From Campylobacterales bacterium (GTDB taxonomy: Bacteria; Campylobacterota; Campylobacteria; Campylobacterales; Nautiliaceae): a DNA stretch of 47,382 nucleotides. The stretch is from assembly GCA_027023105.1 (NCBI GenBank), contig JALVWY010000062.1, positions 1 to 47,382 on the forward strand. The letters run 5' to 3'. Every line of letters starts with the position of its first letter. The first letter of the stretch is position 1. Shown here in pieces: positions 14,249 through 21,341 of the stretch. The notes beneath the pieces are model-generated. The model searched no databases. It saw only the letters and a program-made list of their open reading frames with translations, and was not told where the DNA came from. Position numbers and translations under genes: made by a program.

Positions 14249-15295
14249 ATGCAAACAATAATTCCAAACACAAAAATTGACGAAGAATTAAGAAAAGAAA
14301 CATTCGACATTGACAGGTCAATCGATTTATTTGTAGAGCAAAACAACAGGATGACACATCCTTTAAAAACAGAATTCGACTTCTTAAAATGGTTAGATGA
14401 AGGTAGATTAGTAACAGTAGGTGGTGGTAGCGGACTTGGTAAAACAGCTTTCGTTTTACAAATGTTATATGAATTAGTAAGAGACAATCAAGACAGGGAA
14501 GACAGTGTGATTGGTATTTACGCAAGCGCAGAAATGATGATTGAAGAATTAACTATGAGATTAATTGTTAACCAGGAGGTATTAGAAAATGTAAACATGC
14601 TTAATGTAAGAAAAATTTTTAATAAAAAACTTACAAGCCCAAAAAAACTTGAAGAATACAAAAATAAAGCAAAGTTCATTTTAGGCAGCATACCGTTTTA
14701 TTTTTTAAATGCAAGTAAATTTAACTTAAATAGCATAATGCAATTAATCAAAAAAACAAGAAAGAAAAATCCTGATAAAAGAATTTTTGTTGTAATAGAT
14801 TATTTGCAGCTATTATTAGCAGAAGTTGATAGTTTGCCCGAAATGAATAGAGCTATAAAAGCACTTAAAGATTGCGTAATAGAAAACAAAGCAAATGCAA
14901 TTATAATTTCTGCGTTAAACAGAGATGCAATAAAAAATAATTATGTAGATATGAGCGCTTTTATAGGCAGCAGCATGATTGAATATACAAGCGATATAGC
15001 TATATTATTTGCATTTAAAAATGATAAAGGTAAATATACATTAAAAATTGATGAAGAAAAAAGAAATGCTAATGAACTAGAGTTTTATGCTTATTGCGTA
15101 AAAAATCGTATAGGACAATTGTTTAGCAGCAAATTAATTTTTAACAAGTTGCAACAACGATTTACAGTTAATCCGGTAAAAGTTATAACATTAACACAAG
15201 AGGAGTTTGAAAAACAAGAAAAAAGTGCAACAAGTGTAACAGAAAAACACGATAAAGAAAATCTAAAAGATTTGACATTTCTTGACATTATATAA
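14249..15295 (+). CDS. DnaB-like replicative helicase (RepA-type)
   Basis: A 348-residue RecA-fold helicase. Walker A GGGSGLGKT lies at residues 58-66. A Ser/Ala-Glu-Met motif follows (IYASAEMMIEELTMRL, compare FSLEMS...LVMRLL in DnaB), and FVVIDYLQLL (Asp about 184) is the DnaB Walker B. The N-terminal primase-interaction domain of DnaB is absent, as in plasmid helicases such as RSF1010 RepA. ATG 14249 is chosen because AAAGGAAG precedes it; ATG 14234 lacks a ribosome-binding site. The initiator gene begins 17 bp downstream, giving a replication operon next to the iterons. Confidence 0.88.
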   Translation: MQTIIPNTKIDEELRKETFDIDRSIDLFVEQNNRMTHPLKTEFDFLKWLDEGRLVTVGGGSGLGKTAFVLQMLYELVRDNQDREDSVIGIYASAEMMIEELTMRLIVNQEVLENVNMLNVRKIFNKKLTSPKKLEEYKNKAKFILGSIPFYFLNASKFNLNSIMQLIKKTRKKNPDKRIFVVIDYLQLLLAEVDSLPEMNRAIKALKDCVIENKANAIIISALNRDAIKNNYVDMSAFIGSSMIEYTSDIAILFAFKNDKGKYTLKIDEEKRNANELEFYAYCVKNRIGQLFSSKLIFNKLQQRFTVNPVKVITLTQEEFEKQEKSATSVTEKHDKENLKDLTFLDII

Positions 15296-15312
15296 GCCAA
15301 AAGGAGTAAAAA

Positions 15313-16116
15313 ATGAATGATATTACGAGATTTTCGACCGCCCCAACAAATATTACAGAAATTAAAGCTAATATATTTAGCTATTACACAAAAAACAAGG
15401 TAGAGTTTAAAAAGGATGAAACCCTTATACACGAAGATGATTGTTTCAAAGTTGAATTGAAAGGCTACAAATTAAATCAAATCCATAAGGACATATTAGA
15501 TATTATTTTGTATCATGGTGGTAAAGAATTTGACGGAAAGCTAAAAGATAATAGTTTTGTTAGAACTATTAGTTTATACAAGATTAAACAACATTTAGGT
15601 TACACAAGCAGCAACAACATAAAATGGATAGAGAGCAAAATTGACGAAATGCAACAAACACTAATTCAAGTAGCAAATAAAAAAACAGCAGAAAAATGGA
15701 AATTCGCAATTATACATACAGCAAAACACAGCACAAAGCTCAATACTTATGCAATTGTGATTCACCCACTTTATTATAACTTTTTTCAATCAAACATCAG
15801 CATAAATTACTCTTACTATTTGCAAAATATACTTAGTTTAAAAAATGGAATAACAAAAGCGTGTATTAGGTATTTACTAACGCACAAAACAGGACATCAA
15901 ATCAATATAAACAATCTACTAAAAAAAATAGGGGTGAATGGAACAAAAAGAAATCTAAACAAGCAAAAAGCTAAATTACTAAATGAACTAAAAGAAGTTA
16001 AAGAAACCTTTAACATACAACTTATAAAAACGACAGATGATAGCCGAAAAAACAGCGACATCACAATTAAATACACACGACTTCCTCAAATAAAATTTTA
16101 TTATCAAAAAAAATAG
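15313..16116 (+). CDS. Plasmid replication initiator protein
   Basis: A 267-residue basic protein with two winged-helix-like parts. The first half contains IHKDILDIILYHGGKEFDG and later IKQHLGYTSSNNIKWIESKIDEM; the second has KACIRYLLTHKTGHQININNLLKKIGV, helix-turn-helix-like. This layout fits iteron-binding initiators of the Rep_3/TrfA type. Assignment rests on this pattern and on context: directly downstream of a DnaB-like helicase, and followed by four 22-bp iterons whose first copy begins in the stop codon. RBS AAAAGGAG precedes ATG 15313. The exact family is uncertain. Confidence 0.78.
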   Translation: MNDITRFSTAPTNITEIKANIFSYYTKNKVEFKKDETLIHEDDCFKVELKGYKLNQIHKDILDIILYHGGKEFDGKLKDNSFVRTISLYKIKQHLGYTSSNNIKWIESKIDEMQQTLIQVANKKTAEKWKFAIIHTAKHSTKLNTYAIVIHPLYYNFFQSNISINYSYYLQNILSLKNGITKACIRYLLTHKTGHQININNLLKKIGVNGTKRNLNKQKAKLLNELKEVKETFNIQLIKTTDDSRKNSDITIKYTRLPQIKFYYQKK

Positions 16117-16203
16117 GGAACCAATTTTGTGATAATTGGGAACTTATTTTGTGACAAAAGGGAACTAATTTTGTGATAAAAGGGAACCAATTTTGTGATA
16201 ATT
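16116..16203 (+). repeat. Four tandem 22-bp iterons (origin of replication)
   Basis: Exact 22-bp period: copies at 16116-16137, 16138-16159, 16160-16181 and 16182-16203. The consensus is GGGAACYWATTTTGTGAYAA plus two bases; copies 1 and 4 are identical. The first G is the last base of the initiator stop codon. A 22-bp period places sites on the same helix face, as in plasmid iterons. Confidence 0.92.
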
Positions 16204-16245
16204 TTTGAGTATTTCGTATATATTCTTATATATAGCCTGTATAAA

Positions 16246-16294
16246 GGCTATATATATACAACCCCCGTTTTAAGTCGGGGGATTGTATATAGCC
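16246..16294. other. Large hairpin/cruciform in the origin region
   Basis: An inner stem CCCCCG/CGGGGG (16262-16267 with 16276-16281) encloses TTTTAAGT. It is extended by TACAA/TTGTA and an outer GGCTATA/TATAGCC, with a 4-base bulge. A further GCC...GGC hairpin (about 16234-16248) overlaps on the left. It lies 43 bp after the iterons in AT-rich DNA, suitable as an origin-unwinding or control structure. Confidence 0.6.
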
Positions 16295-16326
16295 AAAAAA
16301 ACAACCCCCTGTACACTTACTCACTC

Positions 16327-16508
16327 TATACCGGTAAAAAAATAATCGGTACAAGACTTTAAGTTTTTTGTTTTAGACTTAATTAAATTCCGATAAAAAC
16401 AAAAATCTCCTTATACCGGAAAAAAAGAAGAGAAGAGAATACAAGTACAAGACTTTAAGATTATGCTAAAAAACTAAGTAAAGTTATAAAATTCCGATAA
16501 AAAAATCT
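16327..16508. repeat. Diverged tandem duplication next to the origin
   Basis: Two units of about 85 bp share three blocks in the same order: TATACCGG (16327, 16412), TACAAGACTTTAAG (16350, 16446) and AAATTCCGATAAAAA (16385, 16489). Spacing between blocks differs. No gene is present between 16117 and 16518, so this is likely part of the origin or its control region. Confidence 0.65.
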
Positions 16509-16518
16509 ATAATCAGTT

Positions 16519-16683
16519 TCAATCTTTTTTTATTCTTTTAAAAACATCTTCTGCTTCTTCTCTTGTTATTGCCCTTAAAAAATCAACAATCTTTCTTCTC
16601 CAATCATTTTTATCCTTTTTTTTAAAAGCATATAATGTTGCGTTGGGTATCCCAAAAAGTTCTTTAATTTCAATATCTCTCAT
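16519..16683 (-). CDS. Small helix-turn-helix regulator
   Basis: A 54-residue protein. ATG 16683 is chosen (AAAAAAGGAGTAATAGAA before it) over a longer reading from 16725. IKELFGIPNATLYAFKKKDKNDWRRKIVDFLRA reads as a helix-turn-helix with a recognition-helix-like second helix followed by Trp-Arg-Arg, a pattern shared by small DNA-binding proteins of Campylobacterota. It is divergent from the small membrane protein gene at 16830, with an array of TATCT-type repeats across both promoters, so autoregulation is likely. Confidence 0.7.
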   Translation of the reverse strand: MRDIEIKELFGIPNATLYAFKKKDKNDWRRKIVDFLRAITREEAEDVFKRIKKD

Positions 16684-16705
16684 TTCTATTACTCCTTTTT
16701 TTAAA

Positions 16706-16807
16706 ATTATATCAAAAATATCCAAAATAAAACAAATTTATCTAAAATAAAGACAAAAACGCTTGACTTATATCTCTAATTTAGATATAATATCTTTAAT
16801 AAAGACA
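16706..16807. promoter_or_regulatory. Divergent promoters with TATCT operator array
   Basis: Rightward promoter: TTGACT (16763-16768), 17 bp, TATAAT (16786-16791). Leftward promoter on the minus strand: TTGTTT (16735-16730), 18 bp, TATAAT (16711-16706). Repeats: TATCTAAAATAAAGACA (16739-16755) and TATCTTTAATAAAGACA (16791-16807) flank the rightward promoter. TATCT-N7-AGATA (16771-16787) fills its spacer, and TATCC (16719) and TATC (16710) overlap the leftward promoter. This is consistent with repression by the small HTH protein. Confidence 0.75.
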
Positions 16808-16829
16808 TCAACAAAAAAAGGAGAAAAAA

Positions 16830-16946
16830 ATGGCAGCAGCAAATTTGTTTTTCGCAAAAGTTTACACAATGTGCGGAATCGGAGTTAGTGTAGTGTTAGG
16901 TGTAATGCTGTTAGCATTTTTTGTAAGAAAAGCGTTATACGCTTAA
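16830..16946 (+). CDS. 38-residue single-span membrane protein
   Basis: MAAANLFFAKVYTMCGIG followed by a hydrophobic helix (VSVVLGVMLLAFFV) and a basic end (RKALYA). RBS AAAAAAGGAG is strong and the promoter upstream is near consensus and heavily flanked by operator repeats, so expression may be high and controlled. It is 15 bp before the next gene. Its layout resembles very small phage or pilin-like membrane proteins or holin-like peptides, but no family is recognised. Confidence 0.7.
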   Translation: MAAANLFFAKVYTMCGIGVSVVLGVMLLAFFVRKALYA

Positions 16947-16960
16947 AAAAAGGAGAGAAA

Positions 16961-17320
16961 ATGAAACTAAATGAAATTAAATTCATCTATGTTGCAAAAA
17001 CTTATAACAGTTATAAAAGACTTGTAAACGAATATGTTGTAATAGATTTTAAAGATAAAGTTCTTACAAAAATGAATGAAAAACAATTTGAAAAATTTAT
17101 GAACAAAAATTTAGGAAACCTTGTTAAAGCAAAATCTGTTGTAAATGATTTTACAGTAGATGTTTATCTTGTAAAAAATAACATAGTTGAAATAAAAAAA
17201 GAAAACAATACACTTGTAGCATACCTGCAAAAACAAGACGCAGCAGATTTGTTTGATTTTCACAAAATAGAATTAGAAAACATATCAGAATTAGACATAA
17301 TAGAAATAAACAAGGAGTAA
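16961..17320 (+). CDS. Hypothetical protein
   Basis: A 119-residue soluble, mixed-charge protein with good RBS AAAAAAGGAG before ATG 16961. Beta-rich segments (FIYVAKTYNSYKRLVNEYVVIDF; LVAYLQKQDAADLF) suggest one small globular domain. It is in the rightward operon 16830-17938, whose intergenic gaps are 10-15 bp. No family recognised. Confidence 0.65.
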   Translation: MKLNEIKFIYVAKTYNSYKRLVNEYVVIDFKDKVLTKMNEKQFEKFMNKNLGNLVKAKSVVNDFTVDVYLVKNNIVEIKKENNTLVAYLQKQDAADLFDFHKIELENISELDIIEINKE

Positions 17321-17330
17321 AAAAATAGAA

Positions 17331-17480
17331 ATGATAGCTTTTGTAAAAAACGAAAAAAGAGCAAAAGATTTTGCAATAGAAATTTTAGAAAAAGATTTAA
17401 AACTTAATTCAAAAGATTTTCTAATAAAAATACAAAAAGTTTTTAACAATAAATTCAAAATCACTTTAACAAAAAAATAA
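17331..17480 (+). CDS. Small basic hypothetical protein
   Basis: A 49-residue Lys-rich protein (MIAFVKNEKRAKDFAIEIL...). The start ATG 17331 lies 13 nt after AAGGAG, a long spacing, so expression may be modest. It is flanked by operon genes with the same direction and 10-15 bp gaps. Helix-rich with no signal peptide. Function unknown. Confidence 0.55.
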   Translation: MIAFVKNEKRAKDFAIEILEKDLKLNSKDFLIKIQKVFNNKFKITLTKK

Positions 17481-17494
17481 AAAAGGAGATAGAA

Positions 17495-17938
17495 ATGCTT
17501 TTAACTTTAACATTTAAACCAAAAAAAAACGGAACACTTACTTTACATACAAACAATTGTTTAATAAAAGATTATGCAAGCACGTTAGAAGAAGTTGTTA
17601 ACATTTTTTTTCTAAATAACAAAAAAGATAATAAATTTATAATAGTAAATTACACACACAAATTTGATTTTATCGTTGTTAATATAAAACACAAAACAAA
17701 AAACATTGTAAATTATTTTAAAGAAAAAAAAGCGCAAAATGATTTAGAAAATCTTTTTTGGGAATTTGATGATTGTAATTCAGCTATAAAATATAAAAGA
17801 TACAAAAATAAAGATGAACTTAAAATGCTAAGACAAAAATTAAAAGAAATTGTAAAAGCAGCTAAAAAAATAAAAAATGAATTCCCTAATGCTTATGCAT
17901 ATGTTAAAAAAGATTTAGAAGAACGCTTTGCTATATAA
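17495..17938 (+). CDS. Hypothetical basic protein
   Basis: A 147-residue Lys- and Asn-rich soluble protein. The first half is beta-rich (LLTLTFKPKKNGTLTLHT), the second helical (LKMLRQKLKEIVKAAKKIKNEF). RBS AAAAGGAG precedes ATG 17495. It is last in the 16830-17938 operon. No family recognised. Confidence 0.6.
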   Translation: MLLTLTFKPKKNGTLTLHTNNCLIKDYASTLEEVVNIFFLNNKKDNKFIIVNYTHKFDFIVVNIKHKTKNIVNYFKEKKAQNDLENLFWEFDDCNSAIKYKRYKNKDELKMLRQKLKEIVKAAKKIKNEFPNAYAYVKKDLEERFAI

Positions 17939-18282
17939 ATAACGTTTAACAAAGTCTCTCCCCTGTAAAAAAAACAATCTCCTAAAAAACCTGCAAACAA
18001 ATTTCCTTCAAAAAAAATCTAAACAATGTTTAACACAGCAGTTATTGTTTCAAACAAAAATCAATAATCTTTACTTTATCGGAATAAAAATATAAAAAAA
18101 TTTTTATCCAAATTTTTAATGTTTTACATTTTTTATTTTTTTTTAAAACTTCCTATAACAATCTGTAAAAAAATGGAGCAAAATGAAAAATATTTAAACA
18201 CTACATAAACTTACTATAAAACAAAAATATAAAAAGCAGGAACGTTTAACAATTCAATAAAAAAAATACAAAAGGAGAGAAA
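17939..18282 (+). other. Intergenic region with GTTTAAC sites and promoter P7
   Basis: 344 bp without a convincing gene. It contains AACGTTTAACAA at 17941-17952 and again at 18241-18252, GTTTAAC at 18028-18034, and a TTTATCGGAATAAAAAT stretch near 18077 that echoes the inverse of the origin motif TTCCGATAAA. Promoter P7 has its core at 18151-18159. The leader to the 18283 gene is therefore about 120 nt. Confidence 0.6.
18121..18159 (+). promoter_or_regulatory. TCCTATAAC-class promoter P7
   Basis: TTTTTTATTTTTTTTTAAAAC then TTCCTATAACA, core 18151-18159. It precedes the small membrane protein gene at 18283. Confidence 0.6.
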
Positions 18283-18405
18283 ATGACTTTAAACGAAGTT
18301 ATATCAATCGTATGTATTATGTGCTATTTAATATTAGTTGTTGATTTTAAATTTAAACAACATCTTCAAAAAATTAGAGAACAAGAAAAACAAAAAGCAT
18401 TCTAA
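18283..18405 (+). CDS. 40-residue membrane protein
   Basis: MTLNEVISIVCIMCYLILVV forms an N-terminal hydrophobic helix, followed by a basic and Gln/Lys-rich cytoplasmic tail (FKFKQHLQKIREQEKQKAF). RBS AAAAGGAG is well spaced before ATG 18283. It stands alone between promoter P7 and the GC-rich putative oriT region. Function unknown. Confidence 0.6.
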   Translation: MTLNEVISIVCIMCYLILVVDFKFKQHLQKIREQEKQKAF

Positions 18406-18690
18406 CATTTTTTCATTTTCCCTGTTTCTTCTATGTTCCTGCTTTTCAAAAAAAATCCACAATACAACCTGCAATTTGATTTGTGTCTTTTTTTAAATAT
18501 AACACCTAAACCAACAAAGCCGTACAATCTCTTAAAACTTATTTTTCCTGCCGCTCCGCTACCGCTTCGCCTATAACAAAAATAACTTTTCCTTTCCCTA
18601 AAAAAGAGGGGGCACGACACGCCCACAAGTGTGCTATCGTGCAAAAATCGGCAAAATCGAAAACTTCCCGAGATTTAGGGGCTTTAGATG
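18406..18690. other. GC-rich candidate oriT or centromere region
   Basis: No gene is supported here. Within AT-rich DNA there is a GC-rich segment (about 18549-18570, CCGCT-type repeats; GCCTATAAC at 18569-18577). A hairpin GCACGA (18612-18617)/TCGTGC (18637-18642) encloses CAC...GTG, followed by CCGAGATTT. The position just before the TGACGTCA boxes and two RHH genes parallels oriT regions served by RHH accessory proteins (TraY, TrwA, NikA). The assignment is inference. Confidence 0.4.
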
Positions 18691-18832
18691 TGACGTCACA
18701 GTGACGTCAGGTCTGCAAAATGTGACGTCAAAGTGACATCAAACAGTGACATCATTGTGACGTCAGTAATTTTTGTTTTACGCAAAAACCTTGAAATCAA
18801 GGGCGGAAAAACTTGACGTCATTGTGACGTCA
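18691..18832. repeat. Eight TGACGTCA boxes in four 11-bp doublets
   Basis: TGACGTCA starts at 18691, 18702, 18723, 18758, 18814 and 18825; TGACATCA at 18734 and 18747. Starts pair as 18691/18702, 18723/18734, 18747/18758 and 18814/18825, each exactly 11 bp apart. Tandem 8-bp palindromes one helical turn apart are the operator style of RHH proteins (for example met boxes bound by MetJ). The RHH genes begin 106 bp downstream. Confidence 0.9.
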
Positions 18833-18937
18833 CCTCATTTCTTTCATTTTTTTCAACTTTTTCAATTACCGGTAAAAAAAGACACAAATGAGGTTGCAAA
18901 ATCTCTATCAAAAAAACAACAAAAAAAGGAGATAGAA

Positions 18938-19129
18938 ATGCCTAAACTTGTAGAAAATAAAGCAAAAAAAGTGGAGATAATAGGAGTAAGAGTGAATGCA
19001 AGTTTCAAAAAAGAACTTGAAGAGTTTGCTAAAAAAATGGGTGTATCTTTAAGCGATTTTATACGTCTAACTATGCAAAACAAACTTCAAAATCTTAAAA
19101 AAGGAGACAAAAATGTATTTATTGATTAA
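18938..19129 (+). CDS. Ribbon-helix-helix DNA-binding protein
   Basis: A 63-residue protein. ATG 18938 has RBS AAAAAAAGGAG; reading upstream from 18773 would run through the TGACGTCA array and is rejected. The sequence KVEIIGVRVNASFKKELEEFAKKMGVSLSDFIRLTMQNKL is a CopG/Arc/MetJ-type RHH: beta-strand, helix A, Gly-Val-Ser turn, helix B. It would dimerise and bind the upstream TGACGTCA doublets, controlling its own operon or organising oriT. It overlaps the next gene by 17 bp. Confidence 0.85.
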   Translation: MPKLVENKAKKVEIIGVRVNASFKKELEEFAKKMGVSLSDFIRLTMQNKLQNLKKGDKNVFID

Positions 19130-19301
19130 AGGAAAAGAGCTAAAAATAGAAAAAATGTTGAACGAAAATGGGAAAACAATTGTAGAAATTTTTATAGCAG
19201 ACAGTATTGAATTACAAGCAAACGAAAACGTAAAAATTGAACAAAAAATTGTAGATAACCTGCTTGTTATAGAAGCAAAAAAAGGAGAACAAAATGAATG
19301 A
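19113..19301 (+). CDS. Small hypothetical protein between two RHH genes
   Basis: A 62-residue protein (MYLLIKGKELKIEKML...) with RBS AAAAAAGGAG inside the preceding gene. It overlaps both neighbours (17 bp and 8 bp), so all three are translationally coupled. It is predicted as beta-strands with a Lys/Glu-rich pattern. No family recognised; it may be a partner of the RHH proteins. Confidence 0.65.
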   Translation: MYLLIKGKELKIEKMLNENGKTIVEIFIADSIELQANENVKIEQKIVDNLLVIEAKKGEQNE

Positions 19302-19917
19302 GATTGCAAGATTAACAGTAAGAATGTCGAACGATTTAAAAAGCAATTTAGAAAAATTTGCGGAACAACACAACACAACTTTGAATGCCTTAATAACAGA
19401 AACCTTACAAGAGAAACTAAAAAATAGTAATCAAAGTGCAAGCAATAAGAATATTAAAAGCGAAAAAGATAACAACGAAAATTTCGAAATACTACAAGAC
19501 AAAGTTGATTTCCTTTTACAACAACAAGAAAAATTAAAAGAAGAAATCAAACAAGAAATGCAAAAAGAAATACTAGAAGACTTTAAAATTTTTGCAAATG
19601 TTTTAGCTAAAAAAATACAAGAAATTTTTGCGAAAAATATAACAAATTATCTAACAATCAAAAGACCTTTAGTGTTTGAAGCTGTAAAAAATTTTGCAGA
19701 ACAAAATAAAAAACCTTTCTTGCAGCAAAACGACTTAATCGCAGCAATAGACTCTTTTCAAGAAACAGCAGAATTAAAAATTTACAAAATTTTAGAAGCA
19801 GAATCCTACAATAATATTAAAGCAGTAAACATAAAAAATGAACAAGAAAAAATAACAATAGACCTTACAAACAAAGTTCATTATTTATCTCTTCTTCAAA
19901 TTTATAGAAAAATTTAA
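19294..19917 (+). CDS. RHH protein with C-terminal coiled-coil domain
   Basis: A 207-residue protein. The N-terminal RHH (about 3-45: IARLTVRMSNDLKSNLEKFA...TTLNALITETLQEKL) is followed by a Ser/Asn/Lys linker, a coiled coil (about 65-95) and a C-terminal helical domain of about 100 residues. Longer RHH proteins of this build serve as relaxosome accessory or plasmid regulators. It may share the TGACGTCA boxes with the 18938 product. Last gene of a three-gene overlapping operon. Confidence 0.75.
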   Translation: MNEIARLTVRMSNDLKSNLEKFAEQHNTTLNALITETLQEKLKNSNQSASNKNIKSEKDNNENFEILQDKVDFLLQQQEKLKEEIKQEMQKEILEDFKIFANVLAKKIQEIFAKNITNYLTIKRPLVFEAVKNFAEQNKKPFLQQNDLIAAIDSFQETAELKIYKILEAESYNNIKAVNIKNEQEKITIDLTNKVHYLSLLQIYRKI

Positions 19918-19934
19918 CCCCTAATTTTCTCCAC

Positions 19935-19972
19935 TTTTTCGTTTTTTTATTTTTTTTAAATCCTCCTATAAC
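19935..19972 (+). promoter_or_regulatory. TCCTATAAC-class promoter P8
   Basis: TTTTTTTATTTTTTTTAAATCC then TCCTATAACA, core 19964-19972, GTTAAAC at 19978-19984. It drives the outer-membrane protein and coupling-protein genes. Confidence 0.65.
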
Positions 19973-19998
19973 ACAAAGTTAAACAAAAGTGAAGCGGT

Positions 19999-20106
19999 GG
20001 TTTTTATTCGCATAGTTGCAAAAATAAAAAATAAAAGGAGACAGTTATGAGAAAACTAATTTCAAGTTTAGCGATAGTATCAGTTTTAGCAATAAGTGCA
20101 AGTGCA
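19999..20106 (+). repeat. 108-bp leader plus signal-peptide repeat, copy 1
   Basis: Identical over 108 bp to 24530-24637. It covers the 5' untranslated region (TTTTTATTCGCATAGTTGC...), the RBS AAAAGGAG and the first 20 codons, ending in SASA, after which the proteins diverge completely. Confidence 0.95.
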
Positions 20107-20745
20107 GCAACAGTTAGCAATCAAGTTGTAGGTACAACAGCAACATTTGTGGTCGGAGAAATTGCAGGTAATTCAAGTCAGGTAGGTATTAATTTAAAAC
20201 ATTCAGAAATCTTAAAAACAAGCGAGAATTTATTTTTAACAGGTGCATTAGATTTTACAGCAACACAAGATTATCAATCAATTTCAGCACCTCTTACATT
20301 TAATTTTTACGGGGATTTTGCACATAAAAACGCAAACGGATTTTTAGATTTCACAGGTGTTAACGTTTATCCGTTTGTTAGCAGAATTAAAAATGTAGAC
20401 ACTAAAAACAAACAAAATTTTGGCGGAATCGGTTTAAGCACAAATCTTGTTTTACAATACAAAAACGAAAAAATTGCAGATGTGGAAATTGGCGGAGAGA
20501 AAAGTTTGTTTGATAAAAGCACACATAAATACGCAAACCTTTTTGTAAAAATAAATGTGCCTCTACAAGACAATATTACAGCATATTTTCAGGTCGGTAA
20601 AACATTCCTAACAGATAAAATTGCAAAAACTGTAACAACTACAGACAATAACAGTATAGGAGATACTACAACAACTACAACTATAAAAGAGCCTACATCC
20701 ACAACAGAAAACACTTTCTTATTAGGGGTTAGTTATTCATTTTAA
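20047..20745 (+). CDS. Outer-membrane beta-barrel-like protein
   Basis: A 232-residue protein with signal peptide MRKLISSLAIVSVLAISASA. The mature part has alternating amphipathic strands, Thr/Asn-rich loops including a Thr-rich low-complexity loop (TTTDNNSIGDTTTTTT), and terminal FLLGVSYSF with C-terminal Phe, fitting an outer-membrane barrel. It is first in the operon with the coupling-protein genes, 32 bp upstream of the next ATG. Its leader and signal peptide are identical to those of the 24578 gene. Confidence 0.78.
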   Translation: MRKLISSLAIVSVLAISASAATVSNQVVGTTATFVVGEIAGNSSQVGINLKHSEILKTSENLFLTGALDFTATQDYQSISAPLTFNFYGDFAHKNANGFLDFTGVNVYPFVSRIKNVDTKNKQNFGGIGLSTNLVLQYKNEKIADVEIGGEKSLFDKSTHKYANLFVKINVPLQDNITAYFQVGKTFLTDKIAKTVTTTDNNSIGDTTTTTTIKEPTSTTENTFLLGVSYSF

Positions 20746-20777
20746 TCCCTTTCATTCCATTAAAAAAAGGATAAAAA

Positions 20778-21341
20778 ATGACAGAAAAAAGTTATAACAA
20801 AGATTTACAAGGCGCAAAATCTTTTAGTTTGTGGCTCACAGACTTTACAATTAATCTCAAATTCTACACTTACATTCTAACCTTAAGCGCAATTCTAGGG
20901 CTTGTATTTACATTATTGTTAATTATTTTCAAAGAAGATTGGTTTGTAAAAGCTCACGCTTTAACAATGTTTATTAAAAGCATTTTTGCAGGTAAAACTA
21001 TTTATATACAAGATATAAACGCAAACGTTTCCGCACAAGAAGCAAGAAAATTTTATGAGCATTTACTTTTACAGGAAAAATTCATAGTAGCAAAAATACT
21101 TGCAGCTTATATGTTTAGCTTTTTTGCAACGTTTATTATTTCCTATAAATTGCTTGCAAAAAAAGTTACAAAACATACAAAAGAATTTCAAAAACCTGAA
21201 TTCTTACGAGGTACAAATGTAATAGATGTAGAAAAATATGCAGAGCTTCAAGGTAAAAGAAAAGTTGAAGGTGTTGTTTTAACTAACCTAGAAGCAGAAG
21301 AAGTTAAAAAAGCAATTGAGGAGGTTAAAAATGCTAAGTAA
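20778..21341 (+). CDS. Coupling protein membrane subunit (N-terminal part of TraD-like T4CP)
   Basis: A 187-residue protein with two transmembrane helices (about 35-60 and 107-128) enclosing a periplasmic loop, then a cytoplasmic segment with FLRGTNVIDVEKYAEL. That segment resembles the FLRGA-x-LV element that precedes the ATPase domain in TraD-type coupling proteins. Here the polypeptide stops after about 60 further residues and the ATPase is a separate protein beginning 11 bp before this stop. I infer that the two form a split type IV coupling protein. RBS AAAAAAAGG precedes ATG 20778. Confidence 0.72.
   Translation: MTEKSYNKDLQGAKSFSLWLTDFTINLKFYTYILTLSAILGLVFTLLLIIFKEDWFVKAHALTMFIKSIFAGKTIYIQDINANVSAQEARKFYEHLLLQEKFIVAKILAAYMFSFFATFIISYKLLAKKVTKHTKEFQKPEFLRGTNVIDVEKYAELQGKRKVEGVVLTNLEAEEVKKAIEEVKNAK

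Noticed and set aside
16116-16203. CRISPR or simple satellite
   Set aside because: Units are directly abutting 22-bp repeats beginning at the initiator stop codon, which fits replication iterons better.
18402-18644. 80-codon minus-strand frame from TTG 18644
   Set aside because: No ribosome-binding site, starts in the hairpin, Cys/Arg/Gly-rich composition unlike neighbours, and consists of the GC-rich putative oriT segment.
18694-18700. Eukaryote-like CRE sites (TGACGTCA)
   Set aside because: The sequence matches the CREB site by chance; in a bacterium with adjacent RHH genes an RHH operator is the sensible reading.
18691-18832. CRISPR array
   Set aside because: The repeats are 8-bp palindromes 11 bp apart with 3- to 5-bp gaps, not 23- to 40-bp repeats with unique spacers, and no cas gene is present.
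18773-18937. N-terminal extension of the first RHH protein to 18773
   Set aside because: It would run through TGACGTCA boxes, lacks a ribosome-binding site, and the ATG at 18938 has AAAAAAAGGAG at ideal spacing directly before the RHH fold.
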